Shown: positions 12,501-27,500 of the stretch, in pieces
How positions within the stretch are numbered: position 1 is the first letter of the stretch
How the letters are laid out: each line of letters begins with the position of its first letter
Source of the DNA: Opisthocomus hoazin
Taxonomy: Eukaryota > Chordata > Aves > Opisthocomiformes > Opisthocomidae
Direction: 5' to 3'
Assembly: GCF_030867145.1 (NCBI RefSeq)
Contig: NC_134415.1
Location: 68,353,300-68,417,299, forward strand
Length of the DNA stretch: 64,000 nt
Notes under the pieces: model-generated
The model's database searches: none
What the model was told of the DNA's origin: nothing
Seen by the model: the letters and a program-made list of their open reading frames with translations, nothing else
Program-made: the position numbers and the translations under genes

Positions 12501-15500
12501 ACCTCTAGAATTTCCAGAATCAGATACTTAGAGAAAGTGTTTAACACTTGAGTGAACCTTCTTTCTTGTACCTGCTCGGTATCCTCTAGGCTTCAGGGAT
12601 TCCATAACTCAGAGGTTGCTTATGGATCATGTTTAATAGCCCTTACAGGCCTGTCCTCCATTAATTTGTCTAAAATCCCCCCTTCATATTTCTATTTCCA
12701 GCCTGTACAACACCCTGTGGCAACATGCTCTACAATGTCATTATCTGCTGTGTGGAAAAGCTGCTTTAAGCTAGTCTGGGTGCAGTGGTCCAGAGCTAAC
12801 AGATGCCTATTATGTAAACCATCTCTGTGTTGTACTCCGTCCCATAACAAAGATATGCCCTACTTTCTGCACATGAAGTCAGCCACTGCTTCTCTTTCAA
12901 AGTAAGGTACAGAAAACTCTTTTGCTCTGAGCAGAGATCCCCCACAGCAAACCTTTGTGTACCATCTTTGAACAACTTCCAGAACTGCCTCCCGTGGTAC
13001 ACTGGAGTCAGTACACTATTTAAACTGGCACTGTAGCCTCAGTCTTTCACAAACTGTGCTTTTTGATCAGATTCCTATTAAGAGAAACTATGATGAAAAA
13101 TTATGAAAATATTTACTCACTGTCAGGTTTTTAACAATTCCTTCTGAGTCAACTGTTAAAAAGAAAAGATGAATTAACATACATTCAAACAGCTGAAGGT
13201 CCAAAGCCTCATGAGAAAAATTTCAACATGCTTTTTGTCTGTAAAATTGCATTTCTTTATTAGCCTGTGAAGTTTATGGTAACCATAACCTTCCACATGT
13301 AGCGGTGTTATGTTTCCAAGGGTAAATGACTGTAAGTGTGACAGCCTGTGGAAGTACCTAGCACTTTGGATACATCAGGATAGACTGTAGAACACTGCCA
13401 TGGTGTTGATGCCTACACCTAAGGCTGACACATCATCACTAGAACCAAATTTTCTTCTCGCACCTAACCTCTGTGTGTAGCATAACCTTTTTTACATTGA
13501 ACTGGACCTGGAGCACTTGTCTTGTATTCCACTTCCAGCACCAGTCACAGAGAAAAATCCCAGAGTCAAAATCTGTCTTAGTACTTTCACCTTCCGCATT
13601 TTCAGAGAGTGACTTCAGCCTTTTGAGACTAGCTTTCTAAAAAAACAAATCCAATCACTTTATAGGGGGAAAATTCCTTCAGAAAAAGCAAGACCATTAG
13701 AGGAAATGAATCCGCTATTATATTGAGATTAAGACACATACAAAATATCATTATGCTCTCCTATGCTTATTAATCTGCTCCTGTGTGACTTAGACAGTCT
13801 TCTACTTAAACCAAGGAAAGTCTACTTTACCTTGTATAAATATTGTGCCTACAAATACAAATATAATTAGAAAAGATACATAAAAACTACAATGGGATCC
13901 CAGCTCTTATTTGAGATGTGCAAGAATTACACTTTTTAGAATACTTCATGAATTCTATAAACTCACTAAATAGAGTGCTTCCATGGTTTTAGCTCTCTCC
14001 ATTCTTTTTCCTGATACAGAATGTTTTGAGATGGGGGTTTTTTTCAGTCTGTTAACACGATATCTGTTCCAAGTCAGAGTCAGCTCACATGGTTTCAATT
14101 TTGTGTTCTTTTGTGATACCAGCTAAAGGGCTCAACCAAGGCTGAGATCCCACTGTGCTAAGACTGAGATTTTGTAACTTTGTACACACAATCGGAAATA
14201 GTTACTGCTTCAAAAAGCCTGACTCTGCCAATGTTGCACACAAAATCTGTGAAGAGGAATGCCCTTATGAAAGACCTGAAGTTCCAGTTCAAAACAATAC
14301 AACTATCTTTAGTTCATCTTTCCACATGTGAAGCAAATGCAAATCAGTCTGCAACAAGCTTTTCTAACCTTCAATTTCATCTAAAGCAGTCGTTCTTGCA
14401 AAAAAAAAAACACCCAACTTCCATCGATGCTTAAGTCAGGTTAAGTGAAACAGAAAACTGTTCACTCTGCTGATTATGACTGATTATCCCTTTTCCCTAT
14501 TTATTTATTTATCTCCTGTTATACTGACTGTGCAATCCCAGGATTGGTCCACACTTACAGGTAAAATAGTCCGTTGGAACATTTTTTGCTCGAATGCGAG
14601 CTGCAGGCCCAGCATATATGTAGAAATCAATCTGTTGGAAGTAATTAGTCATATATTCTAATTGTTTGCAGTAGGTCATCTCCATCCCTACAGGACAATA
14701 TAGAAACAGTTATTCTTTATATACAATATATGACAAGGAAGATAAAGTGAATTATAAAATAGTAATAAAACCAGTAAGCACACATATTACACAGAGGAAG
14801 AAAACAATGACTCAGTAAAATTTAGATTGAGAAAAGAACTATATACATTACCATGATCAGCTAAAACAATAAGGTTTACACATTTGTGCAGGTTTCTTTG
14901 TTTAAGTCCATCCATTAGCATCCCCAGTGCTTCATCTGCTACCTCTAAGGCTTTGATTACCTGTGCAATAAACAAGCTTCATTAGCATTTTTCTTTCTGA
15001 TTTCAAGTTGTCACTTAAATGTAATCAAAGTCTGAAAAAAAACGAGCTTTTCTGTCAGTTTTCAGGTTCTTAATATTGCTTCTTCTTTTCTTTTTCCATC
15101 ACCACTAGAGTATAGATGTGCAGAATTCCACTAATCTACCACAGAATATGTACCTTAAAAAAACTCATAATTAATTTTTTTCTATTGCCTTAAAAAATTG
15201 ACTTTAAAATACGTTTATTGAAAGAAAAAAAGTAGCACATTCAGATCAAATTTGTTCCTCACTCCCAAATTTATATGATATCAGTTTTATAACATTTAAT
15301 ACAATTGCTGTTGTAGTATGAACATGTCATTGTTTTAATAATAAGGAGCATTTGAAAATTATTTACACACACATATTACCTATAAGACCAGCGTAGCATC
15401 CAAGAAGGCATGGTGCACTGCTCTCATGTATACAGCCCTTTAAAATTCCAACAGAATACCACTGAAGTAATACGGGAGCAATCCAGCACAGCCCACCCTG

Positions 15501-18500
15501 CAGCCATTCCTGGCGGATGGCTCTTCCCGAGCTGGCGCAGCTCACTTACAGTCTTCCTGTAAACTCCGACAGCAAGGACAATACCCACCTGGGGTCTGAG
15601 GACCCCACATTTCAGCACTTGCACCCTCCTTGTTCCCCTAACGCTGCTGCACTCTCTTGAATGCCTTGCGTGGATGGACAACATACACATATACAATTAC
15701 ACAGACAGTAATGGGTTGTTAAGCCCTTTATGTACAAAAAGAAAAGGAGTTCCATTTGCAATTAGGGAGCCTAAAACTATCCTACAAAGATCAGTTTTTC
15801 TGTCCTTGTCCGCTACTACAAGGCCTTTTGCTGAAGACCATTCTTTCAAGTGTATTAAACCAGACCATTCCAGGAAGGATCTGACATGAGAAGTCCTAGA
15901 CTCCTTAAAGACTGAACTTTTTGCCTGTATGTAAGTAAAAATGTAATATTTGGGGGTTACAAATTACAAACTTTCAAGTACAGTGTTGGGAATAAATAAA
16001 AAACAGATCTGAGGATTTACCAGGCCATATGCTTCCAAATACCACTTGGCAATAAAATTTAAGTTCAGCCTAAATACAACCATTCATATTTTTTCTAATA
16101 ATATGTCTGAAATTCTTTTCTGCCAGTCTGTTTGGTTTACAGATCTTTTGATTCACAGTGCTGGAATCACAACAAGGGGCTCAACCACAAGCAAGAGTTC
16201 TTAATAAAAACTCATAAAACGGTCATGGTAATTTTTGATCTACTATATTTTCCAAGTTCATAAGTTGGTTAAGTTCATCATACAGCATCATTTTTAGTGC
16301 TATTTAACGTAAGAAAAACACAAAAACGACTTACACCACCACTAACTGGTCCAAATGAATGTCCAGAAGAATCTGGTTCCTCAATATACAAAGTGTAGAA
16401 ATCAGGCCTCAAGTTAGAAACAAATAAGAATGGAATATTATGAGAATTTGGAGACATCATTTCAAAAGAACACTTTCATTTAAAAAAAAAAATTAAATGA
16501 AAATTAAAATGGAATTCTAAGTAACTTCTTTAAACCCTAACACAAGTTTGTACAGCAAATATAATCATTCAACTTTCTCTGAGTTTTGTAACTAATCAAC
16601 ATGGACTATTTGAAGTTACAATTTCAGAAATAGTATCCAGTGTCTTTCATTGGTATCCAGAAATCACACTGAAAAACTTCAAGATCTCAGACAGAAGAGC
16701 AAGCTATCCTTTTTGAGATCTAAGTGGAACTATCACCTAAAGGATCTCTTCCTGATTAAGCAGCGAGGCTCTAGAGAGCATCTTCTAACTGCAGATATAT
16801 TAGGAATCTGTTAACAACTTGTAATCTAAAAGATTTAGTTTGTTTATATGTCACAAAGTTGAGCACCACAATCAGTATTGACATCTACTTTTCGTCCTGA
16901 ATTATTGCCTGCAATTATTTTCAGATATTTAATCTTTCTTGTGCAATATCTTTCATGTAAAATCTTTCATCCATGCACTTAGACTAGAAACTGAATGTTC
17001 CGTGTTTCCTCTAGGCCATATACCAAGAAAAAAGACACAACAATAAAGTCAAACTTATACAACAGTACATCCCATTCAGATATATGTGCACTTTTTCATC
17101 TTTTGTATTTACAGTCTTATCCTCTAAATGATTATCTATACTTACAGAACAGGCTTAAGTTCAGCAAATTCTCATTTGAGATAGTGAGGAAGATTCCATG
17201 TTTCACAAACACCAATAGAAATTCCAATTGCTAAGCATTAAAACCTTTCTAAACCGTAGTCTTACAAACCAGCTAGATATTACTAATTGTTACCTCTCAG
17301 ATTTGCTATAATCGAGCCATTTCAATATTCCTGAAATTCTCTCTTCGTATGTAACCGAACTGGGGGGGAAAAAAAAAAAAGATACGATGTTAACAGGGTT
17401 TTTCTGATAAGCCCTTCTAACTCCAAAATATAGAGAAATTGTCCACTCTATTCATATAGTAAAGTCACAGACCTGGATTTCGAGAATGATGCATCTTAAC
17501 AACGTACCAGCAATTAGTTTTATTATTTCCCTTTTCGACTGAATGTAACTCACTTCTAGAGGTAAATAAGACAGATCCTGATTTTGCAAACACAAACATG
17601 TGATGTTGATGGGAGGACTCATGTATTCATAATGAAATACATGCAAAAAAAGAGAATTCAAGTTCAGGACATTAACCTGAATTACAAGCCAGAATAATTT
17701 TTATTCTTTCCAGCATGTATAAAGCTTGCACTTTCATACTTTAAAAGCAAGTGATGTGCCCAGCAAAATCTTTGTGAGGTCATGCTTTGTTTCCTATGAA
17801 GGAATTCACCCATTAATAGCTTTACTTTCCCCCAAAGTCATGCACGAGCTTTATGTTAGTTACCTAGGTGTTTTCTGAGTACCGAACCTACACATCACTG
17901 CAAAACCTTTCTTATCTATAGAGACTTACGGTTATATACTTGCTTTTGTATCTTTGTAAATGTGAAGAATCGTGGGAGATTTACTGAAATCACCATGAAA
18001 ATTTAGAAATAATTTACTAATATCAATGCCTTCCATAAGAAAAAAAATACTATGAAGGTAATTTCTGTATTTTCAGATGTGTAACCTGTGAATTAACTAA
18101 ACAAAACATACACAACTATGATTCAGAAGCAATGTGCACATTATCATGCATGCAAGCAAGACAAAAGGGAACTGATCCAGAGCCCATCTTCCTTCAGTAG
18201 CTTCCCTATCCAGCATCGTCTCTTCAATTAGTTTCTGCCTTCTATAGCCTCTTGCCATAGCTTCCAAGTTTGTGTTCATTATCTTAGGGTATAGGTTATC
18301 TGAAAGTTTATTCTCAGGTACAAGTATTTTTAAAAGGGCTCTATAGTATGTGCAGATTTTATGCATGGAAATATGGTAATCATTGGTATAGCTTAGCAGC
18401 AGCTACTAATCAGTTTTAGGATACATTCCTGATTGGAGAACAGTGGTTTGCAGTTGGCTGAAACTTTCAAAACTGTCTAGGAGAGCAGAATATATAGTAC

Positions 18501-21500
18501 CCTTTGACTTTCTCACGGTGAACCCCCTAAATGGTTTTCAAAATTTCAATTACTAGTGGCAGTTCCATGGCAAAACCAGGACAAAGTGACATGGCACTTA
18601 TCTCTCAGATTGTTGTTAAAAAATCTTGTAGTTTAAAAACCTTGTATTTAATTTCCTTCAACTGTCATATGGCTATTTGTATTTTTAAAGTAATTTACAG
18701 GAATTTACTACAAGCCTTATAAAAACTTACCTGTTGAATACATAGTACAAGTTGGGGTATGTTCCATTAATTGGAACATCAGAGCCTGGCCAAAAGAAGG
18801 TGCCTGCTTTCAAATTTTGGTACATAGCTGTCAGCCAAATCTATGGTGAAAGGTACAAACAAATTATTTTATGGCATTTACAGCACTGGAGGACCTCAGA
18901 TCACTAAAGTAAAAATACATAATTGGATCAGAAATATGGGCTGCAAGTATGCATTTCTCTTTCTTCTTTCACACATCACACAGTTGCCTAATGACCACTT
19001 CAGATTTGAAATTTCTTTTCTACATACACATTGTGAAGAAAAATTAGTAGCATGCGTGCCAGGATGTTGTAATTTCTTGGGTATTCTCAGCACAGAAAAA
19101 TTCATATAGGTATTTCCACAACTGGCAACAGGTAGTGATCATTTTTCTTATCGTAAATCCCAGTGGAATGGATCGTAAAGATGGAAGATTGGTTCAAAGC
19201 TGCATCGGGGATGTTCAGACTTGACATTAGGAAACGTTTCTTTACTGAGAACCTGGGTACCTGAGTATATGATAAACATGACTACACAGAAATATACACA
19301 CACACAGACATATGTAAATAAATTTATAAATGTATATTAAGTACATACACTATGTACTACATGTGTAATTTTTTATATTTTTGTACCATTATTACATCTT
19401 GATATTTCTGGTAAATGAATAATACTAATCATAACCATACGTACAATCAGGGTGGTTTTTTTTACGAAATGTGCCATACGTTCTAGATGTGTTCATTTTG
19501 CTGGAAATTAAGCTCTTTCTTTGCTATTCTTTTCCTTGCTTTTACATGCCTGGACTTTGTAAGTGTATTTGTAAACAGATATAAACTGGAAGTAGATTTT
19601 CAGGTTTCATTTTGTAGCTAATTGTCAAAAGACAAACAAAAAAATACCCCACAATAAAGCCATATAAAAATTTACTGGGGCTTTCTGTGGCCTACCCTAT
19701 TTATGTGTGGAAATATGGTAATCATTGGTATAGCTTAGCAGCGGCTACTAATCAGTTTTAGGATACATTCCTGGTTGGAGAACAGTGGTTTGCAGTTGGC
19801 TGAAACTTTCAAAACTGTCTAGGACAGCAGTTTCCAAACTAACAAAATAGTTAAGTCTTTTTCACTAACTGCCACGCTAAGTGAAATTTTTAAGTTCAGA
19901 ATTAACATTTTAAGAGAACTTTTACTTTCACAAAAAACAAACTGTTTTGTAGGCAGCCTATAATATGAAGCCTACAGGATATTTAGCATGTACTGCAATT
20001 ATATCACACAGCTTTCCATTTTATTCTCTTTTTGTTTTGTTTTATGATATGGTACATGAACCACTCTAGACAGAAAGGAATACCATGATGTGAACTAAAC
20101 TTACTGGCTGCCCCTTCCACCATGAAGGATCGAATTTTTCCGTCCCTGAGAGTGAGAAATGCTTATTCAAGTCTACATCATACATGCTGTTATCAATAAT
20201 ACCATGAGATTCTGGATACAATCCCTGCAAAATAAAAATCAACAGAAAAACCCGCTGAATCTTGAAATCAAATGGAGCCTAAACTACTTTGTGATGCACA
20301 GTGTTGCAGTGTTGCAATTATTCTTAGGACTGTTTTATCACAGACACAGAACACGCTTTCCTGACTCACACAGATCAACAGATTCCTGCCAATGAGTTCA
20401 TCATGCCTATCAAGATCCCTTGAGTTTCTCTGTTTTCCCCTCAGACCAATTAAAACCTGATGTGCTGTAGATTAAGTACCATATACGTCATGCAGCTGTG
20501 TATCAGCTGCCAAACCCATCCTAACACATGCTCTTATCAAATGGCTGTGTCCTCACCCATAGTCACCGGTCCCATATCCAGTGAGACTGACAAAGATCAG
20601 GAATAACCATTTCACAGGCCAGAATCAGACAGTGCACAGATACAGCCCCACAGATCGTGCCTACAATCACTGTCTCAGAACCTCTCTCTCTTTTTTACTC
20701 CCATAGCTTGAGTTCCCGCGTCCCACAAAAACATTGGCACCACAACATGCTTTCTATGTCGTCCAGATAATGAAAAGGAAAAGCAGCAAATTCTCACTTA
20801 CTGTGACAATAGTATAGTGATTTGGAAAAGTTTTTGTGGGGTAAGCCGCTCTCATGTATTTTGAATGCGTACCACATGTTTCTGCAACAGATCATGGAGT
20901 TAATACAAATTTGCTTGTAATTTGTTTTAATTGACAACTAACAGTCTTAAAAACAAACAGAACATATCACCACAGCCAGTTGCTGTGGTATAAGAGGGGA
21001 AATGTGACTCCAAATTAAGATGCATACATTCTGGTGTCTCCTTGTGAGCTATGCCTACAGTCCCGTTGCAGTCGATGGACCCTGGACACTCACTTCAGCT
21101 GCCTGAAGCCTAGATGCCTAGGGCGACTTGAGACATCTTTAATGATCCTACCTGGCCTTCACGTGCTGCTCCTACATCCTGTCTGCCAACCCAAATGAGC
21201 GTCTCACATACTTCTGAGACCCAAAATGGCACTAAACATATATGTTTATGCACTGAGACCGAAGCCTCAGGTCAGCTCAGGCAAGGTGTTCTGCAGAGCT
21301 GTCTGGTGACCAGTTGCGTTGGAAGGACTCAGCTGCTTAAGCACTGGAGTCCAGTGACATCTGAGATACCCTCATATGTCCAAGACACCTGCATGAAAGT
21401 TGGCAGTTTTAGTGCAAGGTCACCAGGAGACCTGTGTCACAGTATCACAGAATCACAGATTTATGTGTCCTCCTGGCACAGCTGCTGAAGGCCACCTGGG

Positions 21501-24500
21501 ATACACCAGGGCACCCTAAAGTATACCAGAAACATAGGTTAAGGCAACAATTTGTCCTGTGGCACCCTCTGTCTGTTGGTTGAGCTGACTTGCTCTCTGG
21601 GCTCTTGCACTGCACCGTACAGACTGTACTAACTATAAACACACTGACTACAGTGAGCACGTAGACAACTCACGCGCAGACACCTCCAAGAACGTATCTG
21701 AATGTAGGTGTCCTGCTCTGGAGTGCATCGCACCCCAGGCATCCTACCTTGATCTCCAAATTTTGCATCACTTTTCAGCAATCTAAGGCTCTTGCCAGGC
21801 CTGAACATCTGTAATACCTAAATCCACTGTAGTATCCAACACTGTCAATTTAGATTATTACTGCTGAGACATGCAGACATTTTGTCCAGGTACAAAGTAT
21901 CTTGAAAGCTGAACTCTAAAATATTCAGGGAATTTTAACGACGCATGCACTAATGGGTCTCACTTTTTAGAGCCCTTTGCAGCTCAAGCTGAAGATCTTC
22001 AACTTACTCTTTCTCCCAGTATCTGGAAATACTAGGAAACAGTTACTTGAACGCTGCTGTAATCATACCAATGTATTAAATTATACCAATACATAAATTA
22101 CATTGCATTAAAGTCTAATATAGTAGTATTCACTGATATACTTCTAAACATGCAACTTCTCTTTAATAGCTTAAAATATGTGACTTGCAAAAGTGCATCT
22201 TGCAGGAAAATTCCCCAATAACCCAATACTTTTTCTCATTGTATTATACTTTAATGATGATCTATTTATCAGCTGGAATTTTTCAATGGAGTACAGAGGA
22301 TGCAGGAAATCCTTCTCTGGAACTTTTTTTCAGTCTTAAACTGTATTTGAACGTATATTTCAAACTATTTATTTAATAAAATGCTGCTGATCAGTATTAG
22401 AGGCCCTGTTAAAAAAAAGTCATATTTGCTGTGCACTCAGATACAAGAATTAATGTAGATCATATAATAATGAAAATATACAACTGATGAGGGAGACCTG
22501 ATTTGTGATTTTCTTATTGCTGAGCAACACATATGCATGACACCAGCAAAAGGGACTGGAGAGGTTGCATGTAGACTTTTAAAGAAAGTAGTCAAAGCAC
22601 TCTTGGTAACTTACTGAGTTTTTCAATATTTGGCAGCAAAGAGCTCCAAGTTTGCAAGTATTCTGCTCTAAACCCATCCATTGAAAAAATGATAAGTGGT
22701 GGCAGATCAAACCTACAAGAAAATATGAGTTTATCATCATAAAGCAGTTTGGAAAGTTGGCGACGTGTTAAGACCTTTAACAACAATACAAATTCTACTT
22801 TTAAAAGCAGGATCCAGAATGTCCATGCACTTCCCAGAATGAATATCACAGCATGAGATAAACAAATAGTTCAATTCCAAAAGCAAATACACAGTCCTCC
22901 TGAAAACAAACACTGGAGGAATAAAATACAAGCTACTCAGTATAGATGGAACCTAGGAAAAGAGATCGTGTTTTGTTAATCTTTTAATTACAGATATTCA
23001 ATTACAAATACAAATAAATACAAATGCTGCAGACTAGCATCCAAATACAAGCCCAGAGCACAGAACAGCCAAAGTATCTCTGTACATAGTAATGGGTTGA
23101 ATTCTCCTGTTTCTTAATGCATCTTACAAAATCTTCCAGCGCAGCTGCACAAGGACTGCAAAAGTACAGCAATCACCCAGCAAGCAATTAGGGTCAATTG
23201 GCCTCAGTGCTGGGAAACGTAATCTCTTTGTAATGCCAGGCTTGTGCTACCCCCTTGCCACACTTCCTTTGTGAAGCAGTCCACGTTCTTTGTGGACTAT
23301 ATCTTTCAAGTTTCCCAGCTCTCACTGAGTTGGAGAACACTTTTTTGCCGCAAGGCCCCTGACAAACTGAACTCCAAGCTACAAAAGGAAAGTAGCATCT
23401 GCTAATGTGCTTAGGGTAAGACTTCATGTAAAAAAACAAGGGTAAAAGCCTGAGTTCATAGAGTAGGTATGATAAAATAGGCATGAACTGCAGCTGATCT
23501 CTAGCACAGTGTTTAAATTCTTGCTATAAAAATCCTAACTAGGAGGTGCTGGCTGTGAAAATAAACTTCAAAGTTATTAAACATGCTTTCTCTTAACCAG
23601 CCTAAAAGGATTCCTAAAGGAAAATGCATTAGCAGTTATAAAGTGCTGGTGCTATAACAGCTTTTTACATAACACCGTGACAAAATCAGTAGAATCAAGT
23701 CATCTAGTTCTGTAAACTCAGTCTTTCTGTTAACCATCATTGTATATGTTCCACAGTCTCCTTAGAAACATATAAACATAAAAATTGTAAACAAACCAAT
23801 AAATTAAAAATGTAGTTTGAAGTAGGCTTCACTACATGTAGTATCTAAAAAACCCCCAACTATTTATAATTTATAGGAATGATTCACTACGTAAGCCTAG
23901 AAAATATTGGCCAAGAAAATGATTGATAAATTGCTGCTACTGATAACTGACTCCAAACCATTTATTGGAGTGATATTTTGAGTGATCATTGCTAAAAAAA
24001 AAGTTATATGTTCACATCAGGCAGTAATCAATATCCCAGTTTGTTTCTCATTCACAGTGGTCTTTCCAAAACATCGAAGAACACTGGCATCAACAGTTTG
24101 TATAAAAACAGTTTGTATAAAACAGTTTCCTGATTTGAATCTGAAATTAAATGGAGCTTTATATAGCAATCCTGTCTACAGCTCTCCTCCACTAGTTTCC
24201 AAGCTTTAGCCTATGACACTGTGTTAACGCAGCAAGTTATTTGTTAACCTAAAGAAAATATTTTTATACCTATGTTGGGAGGCACATGAAGGAACCCATG
24301 AAGAGGCCACAATACTAAAGGCATTATTGTTATAATTTAACTAAATTGGCAGTAAAATAGATATAATGATGGATAACATCACAAACACCATAACTGAACC
24401 AGAAAAGAACCCATTTTTCTTTAAGAACAACTTTTAAACTGTTTTTTTGCCTAGCCTCTACCTATGATTTTGCGATACTGCACAAATAGCAAAATGTCTG

Positions 24501-27500
24501 CAGGTGGACATCAGAACTACCATGCTTCGGCGTTTGAAGATATACAGCTACTTTCATAGGTTTCTTTTTAACACACCTTTCTTCCCGCAGATAATTCAAG
24601 TGAAAAAAAACCACCCTGTTACTTAGATAAAAAATTGCGATCACAGATTCTAATAGTTATTACAGCTTGCATAAGGTGATTTATCCGAATTACCACAGAT
24701 AGAATATGGTAACATAAGATGGACTATGAACAATTTGTGATACATGAACCTTGAGATAACTCTAACAATTTTTCCAGGTCTTTGCAAACTGACTTTCAGT
24801 CTGGATTTGAACTCCTGTACTCTGCTCTAAACCATAAATGATAAATGAATGTGCAACAAAGTGAAAAAGGTTTTAGAAAGAAAAAACATTGCTAGCCACA
24901 AACCACTTCCACAGAACATTCCTCGGGGCAGGAACCTTATTTTCAGTAGATGTGAAAAACTCATGAAAACCTGCTTCAGGCCACTGGAGCATTTCTGACC
25001 ATCACAATGATTTTATTTGCTAATAAGACAAAATTATTTTATCCTACCCATCTGGACACTGAGGAGTTTCAAGTGATACACATGGTTCTTCCACCCAAGG
25101 TATTTCACCTGAAAGGACAAAAGAAAATTCTGAGTCAGCATGAAAAACCCACACAGACAACAAAGAAGTTTCCTGGTTGATCTTTTTAGAACTCTTCCTG
25201 GTACTTTTTCTGCTTTAATAGAGAATTCTAGAAACGTAGGGCTAAAGATACCTTTAGGAATGATTTACTGCAACCATTCAGGCCCTCAAACCCTGAAAGG
25301 GCTAATGCTTACAATTTTAAGTTAAAAAAAAAGCATATATACTACACAGACAAGCAAACAAATAAAATGGAGAAGAAATCACTATGCAAGTTTAGCCTGA
25401 GTTTTATCTGGTTTTAAATGGAAAATATTTAAACTGTATCCTGAACACACTGGATTACTGCCACCTTCTTTTTGCAGATATGACTTACACATTTAGAGAT
25501 GAATGCCAGGGCTCCATTTACCTTTTTTGGTTTTTTCTGTAAAGAGCCCAAACTCCTCCAATCTTTCCTTGTTGACCATGGCTTCCAAATTTCAAGTAAT
25601 TCTATCTGTTCTCCTTTGAATAGTCTCCACCTGCTTCACAGCTATACTCATTTATGATAATGTTTTTCTATTTCTTTGGAAGAAATAAGGGAGGTCAATA
25701 ACAGAAGAAAGAAGGAAAGCATTGAAGAAAGGAAAAAAACTAAAGAAAAGAGAAGAAACAGCAGCTGTTGAAATTCTTGGCTTACCACAGAAAGCTTCTC
25801 TCCCAGTAAGCAGCCAAAGGCAAGGACATGCAGTGACCTTAACTAGGTCAGCTCAATCAATTTAGCACCAAACTCCTGACTGCTTTTAGCTTTAATTTGC
25901 ATTTAGGTGACAAATATAATTTTTCAGGACTTGCCTTAAAAGTCTGCCACCTCACAAGATAAAGGAATTCTGATAACAGATACTGTATTTCATGCCACCA
26001 GTACACTCCTCAGGTATCATTCCTGTAATCTGATTTTACAGTGCTATTCTTTGTGTGTTTAGTCAGAGTCTGTATGAAACAATCAGCCACAAACAAAGAT
26101 ATTCAGAAATATGTAAAACATAAGAAACCCAATCTGAAAATTAAATTCTAATAAAAAGCATGGGAAATTTTGAATTAGGGATGATTACAAAAATATATAC
26201 TTTGGGTTGCATGAAGTTTGAAGCAGGAAACATGTCTCCATCTATTTTGGAAAGAAAAGAAAAGAAACAAACCAAACCCCCACACTGGGTATACTGCTGC
26301 ACTGTTCAAAACATTCTGTCTTTCTTATGAATGACACACATTCATATTGTTCTCCAGAAACCTTCTTTTTCCCAGTCAAAAATATCAAAAACTCCACTTC
26401 AAAACATTGTTCTCCAGAAACCTTTTTCCCAGTCAAATATACCAAAAGCTCCACTTCAAAACATCTTCATTTTCCAAAACGGCACTGTAAGACTCTGATC
26501 TTCAGAAACAAATGCATCTACCTTTATATTTGCCATGTTTGCCCATCTATTTATTTCACAGGACAATTTATATATAAATCTGTTTGACTTTTGATTTACC
26601 TTTGCAAATGCTGTTGTAGTTTACACAGCAGTCTTTTTTCTCCAGGCAGTCATCAGAACAAGAACAGTAACTTCCAGGTATCCGTGTTTCACCACAACGG
26701 AAATTAGTGCACTTCCAAGATCGGGCTGAAAATCAGAAGAAAAAGATTATGATTCGGTTCACAGAACCTTACATGAACTCCTTTGTGTGGGAATCCTCCA
26801 AACAGGAAAAAAAAAAAAGAGTTTCTGTTAAACTGTAATTTAAATGGCCTGCTAGAGTGGCTTTAGAAGTTTGATCTGAAAGGAAACTCCAGATTTCATT
26901 TAACACATAAAGCCCATTTCTGTGGCCACTGAATGCTAACACAGAGTCCTCGAATAATTTATTTTACAAAAGTCTCCCCAGAGTCACCCTGTTCAATGTC
27001 TTCTACCCTTCCAGGAAGATAAAAAAAAAAAAAAGAAAAATCAAGCCCATATTTGTCCTACATAAGAGAAAGACAAGGAAACAGATCTTTTTCCTGCTCT
27101 TGCATGTGATTCCCAGCAGACAGCAAAAAAAGATGCAGTGGCTGAAGCGTGCAGAAGAAGCGATAAGGGCGAAGAAACCCCTGAGCAGCTGCCAGGAGAG
27201 CAGAGTGAGTCGGCGGAGAGGAGGGTGGCCTCCACGCAGAGCCATGCCAGTCCCCTGGAATCCGACCAGGGAGTCGGGTCCCTCTGGCCCCACCCCCACA
27301 ACATCAGGCTGCGAGCCCACCTGGCCGGGAAACACCCACCCATTCCCCAAAGCGAAGAGAAGCCAGCACGGCGGCTGCAGAAAGACAAGAATTTGTCCTT
27401 TCCCTATTACTATCACGTGAAAAAAACGAACCCAAAGCAGCATGGAAAGTGGCGAGCACTGGCCGTGAGGGAACGTACTTGGCTCCACGCAGGCGTCCTC

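Noticed and set aside
13440..13640. Possible additional ENPP3 exon between exons 14 and 13
   Set aside because: Exons 13-14-15 join in phase and match the family without it. No splice borders or homologous residues here.
21010..21520. Region resembling a repeat ('gcctagatgcct', 'atcacagaatcacag') and a similar-feeling stretch at 49050-49380
   Set aside because: Only short shared words; could not be aligned by eye or assigned to a family. The 21430 'cacagaatcacaga' alone is too short to call CR1.
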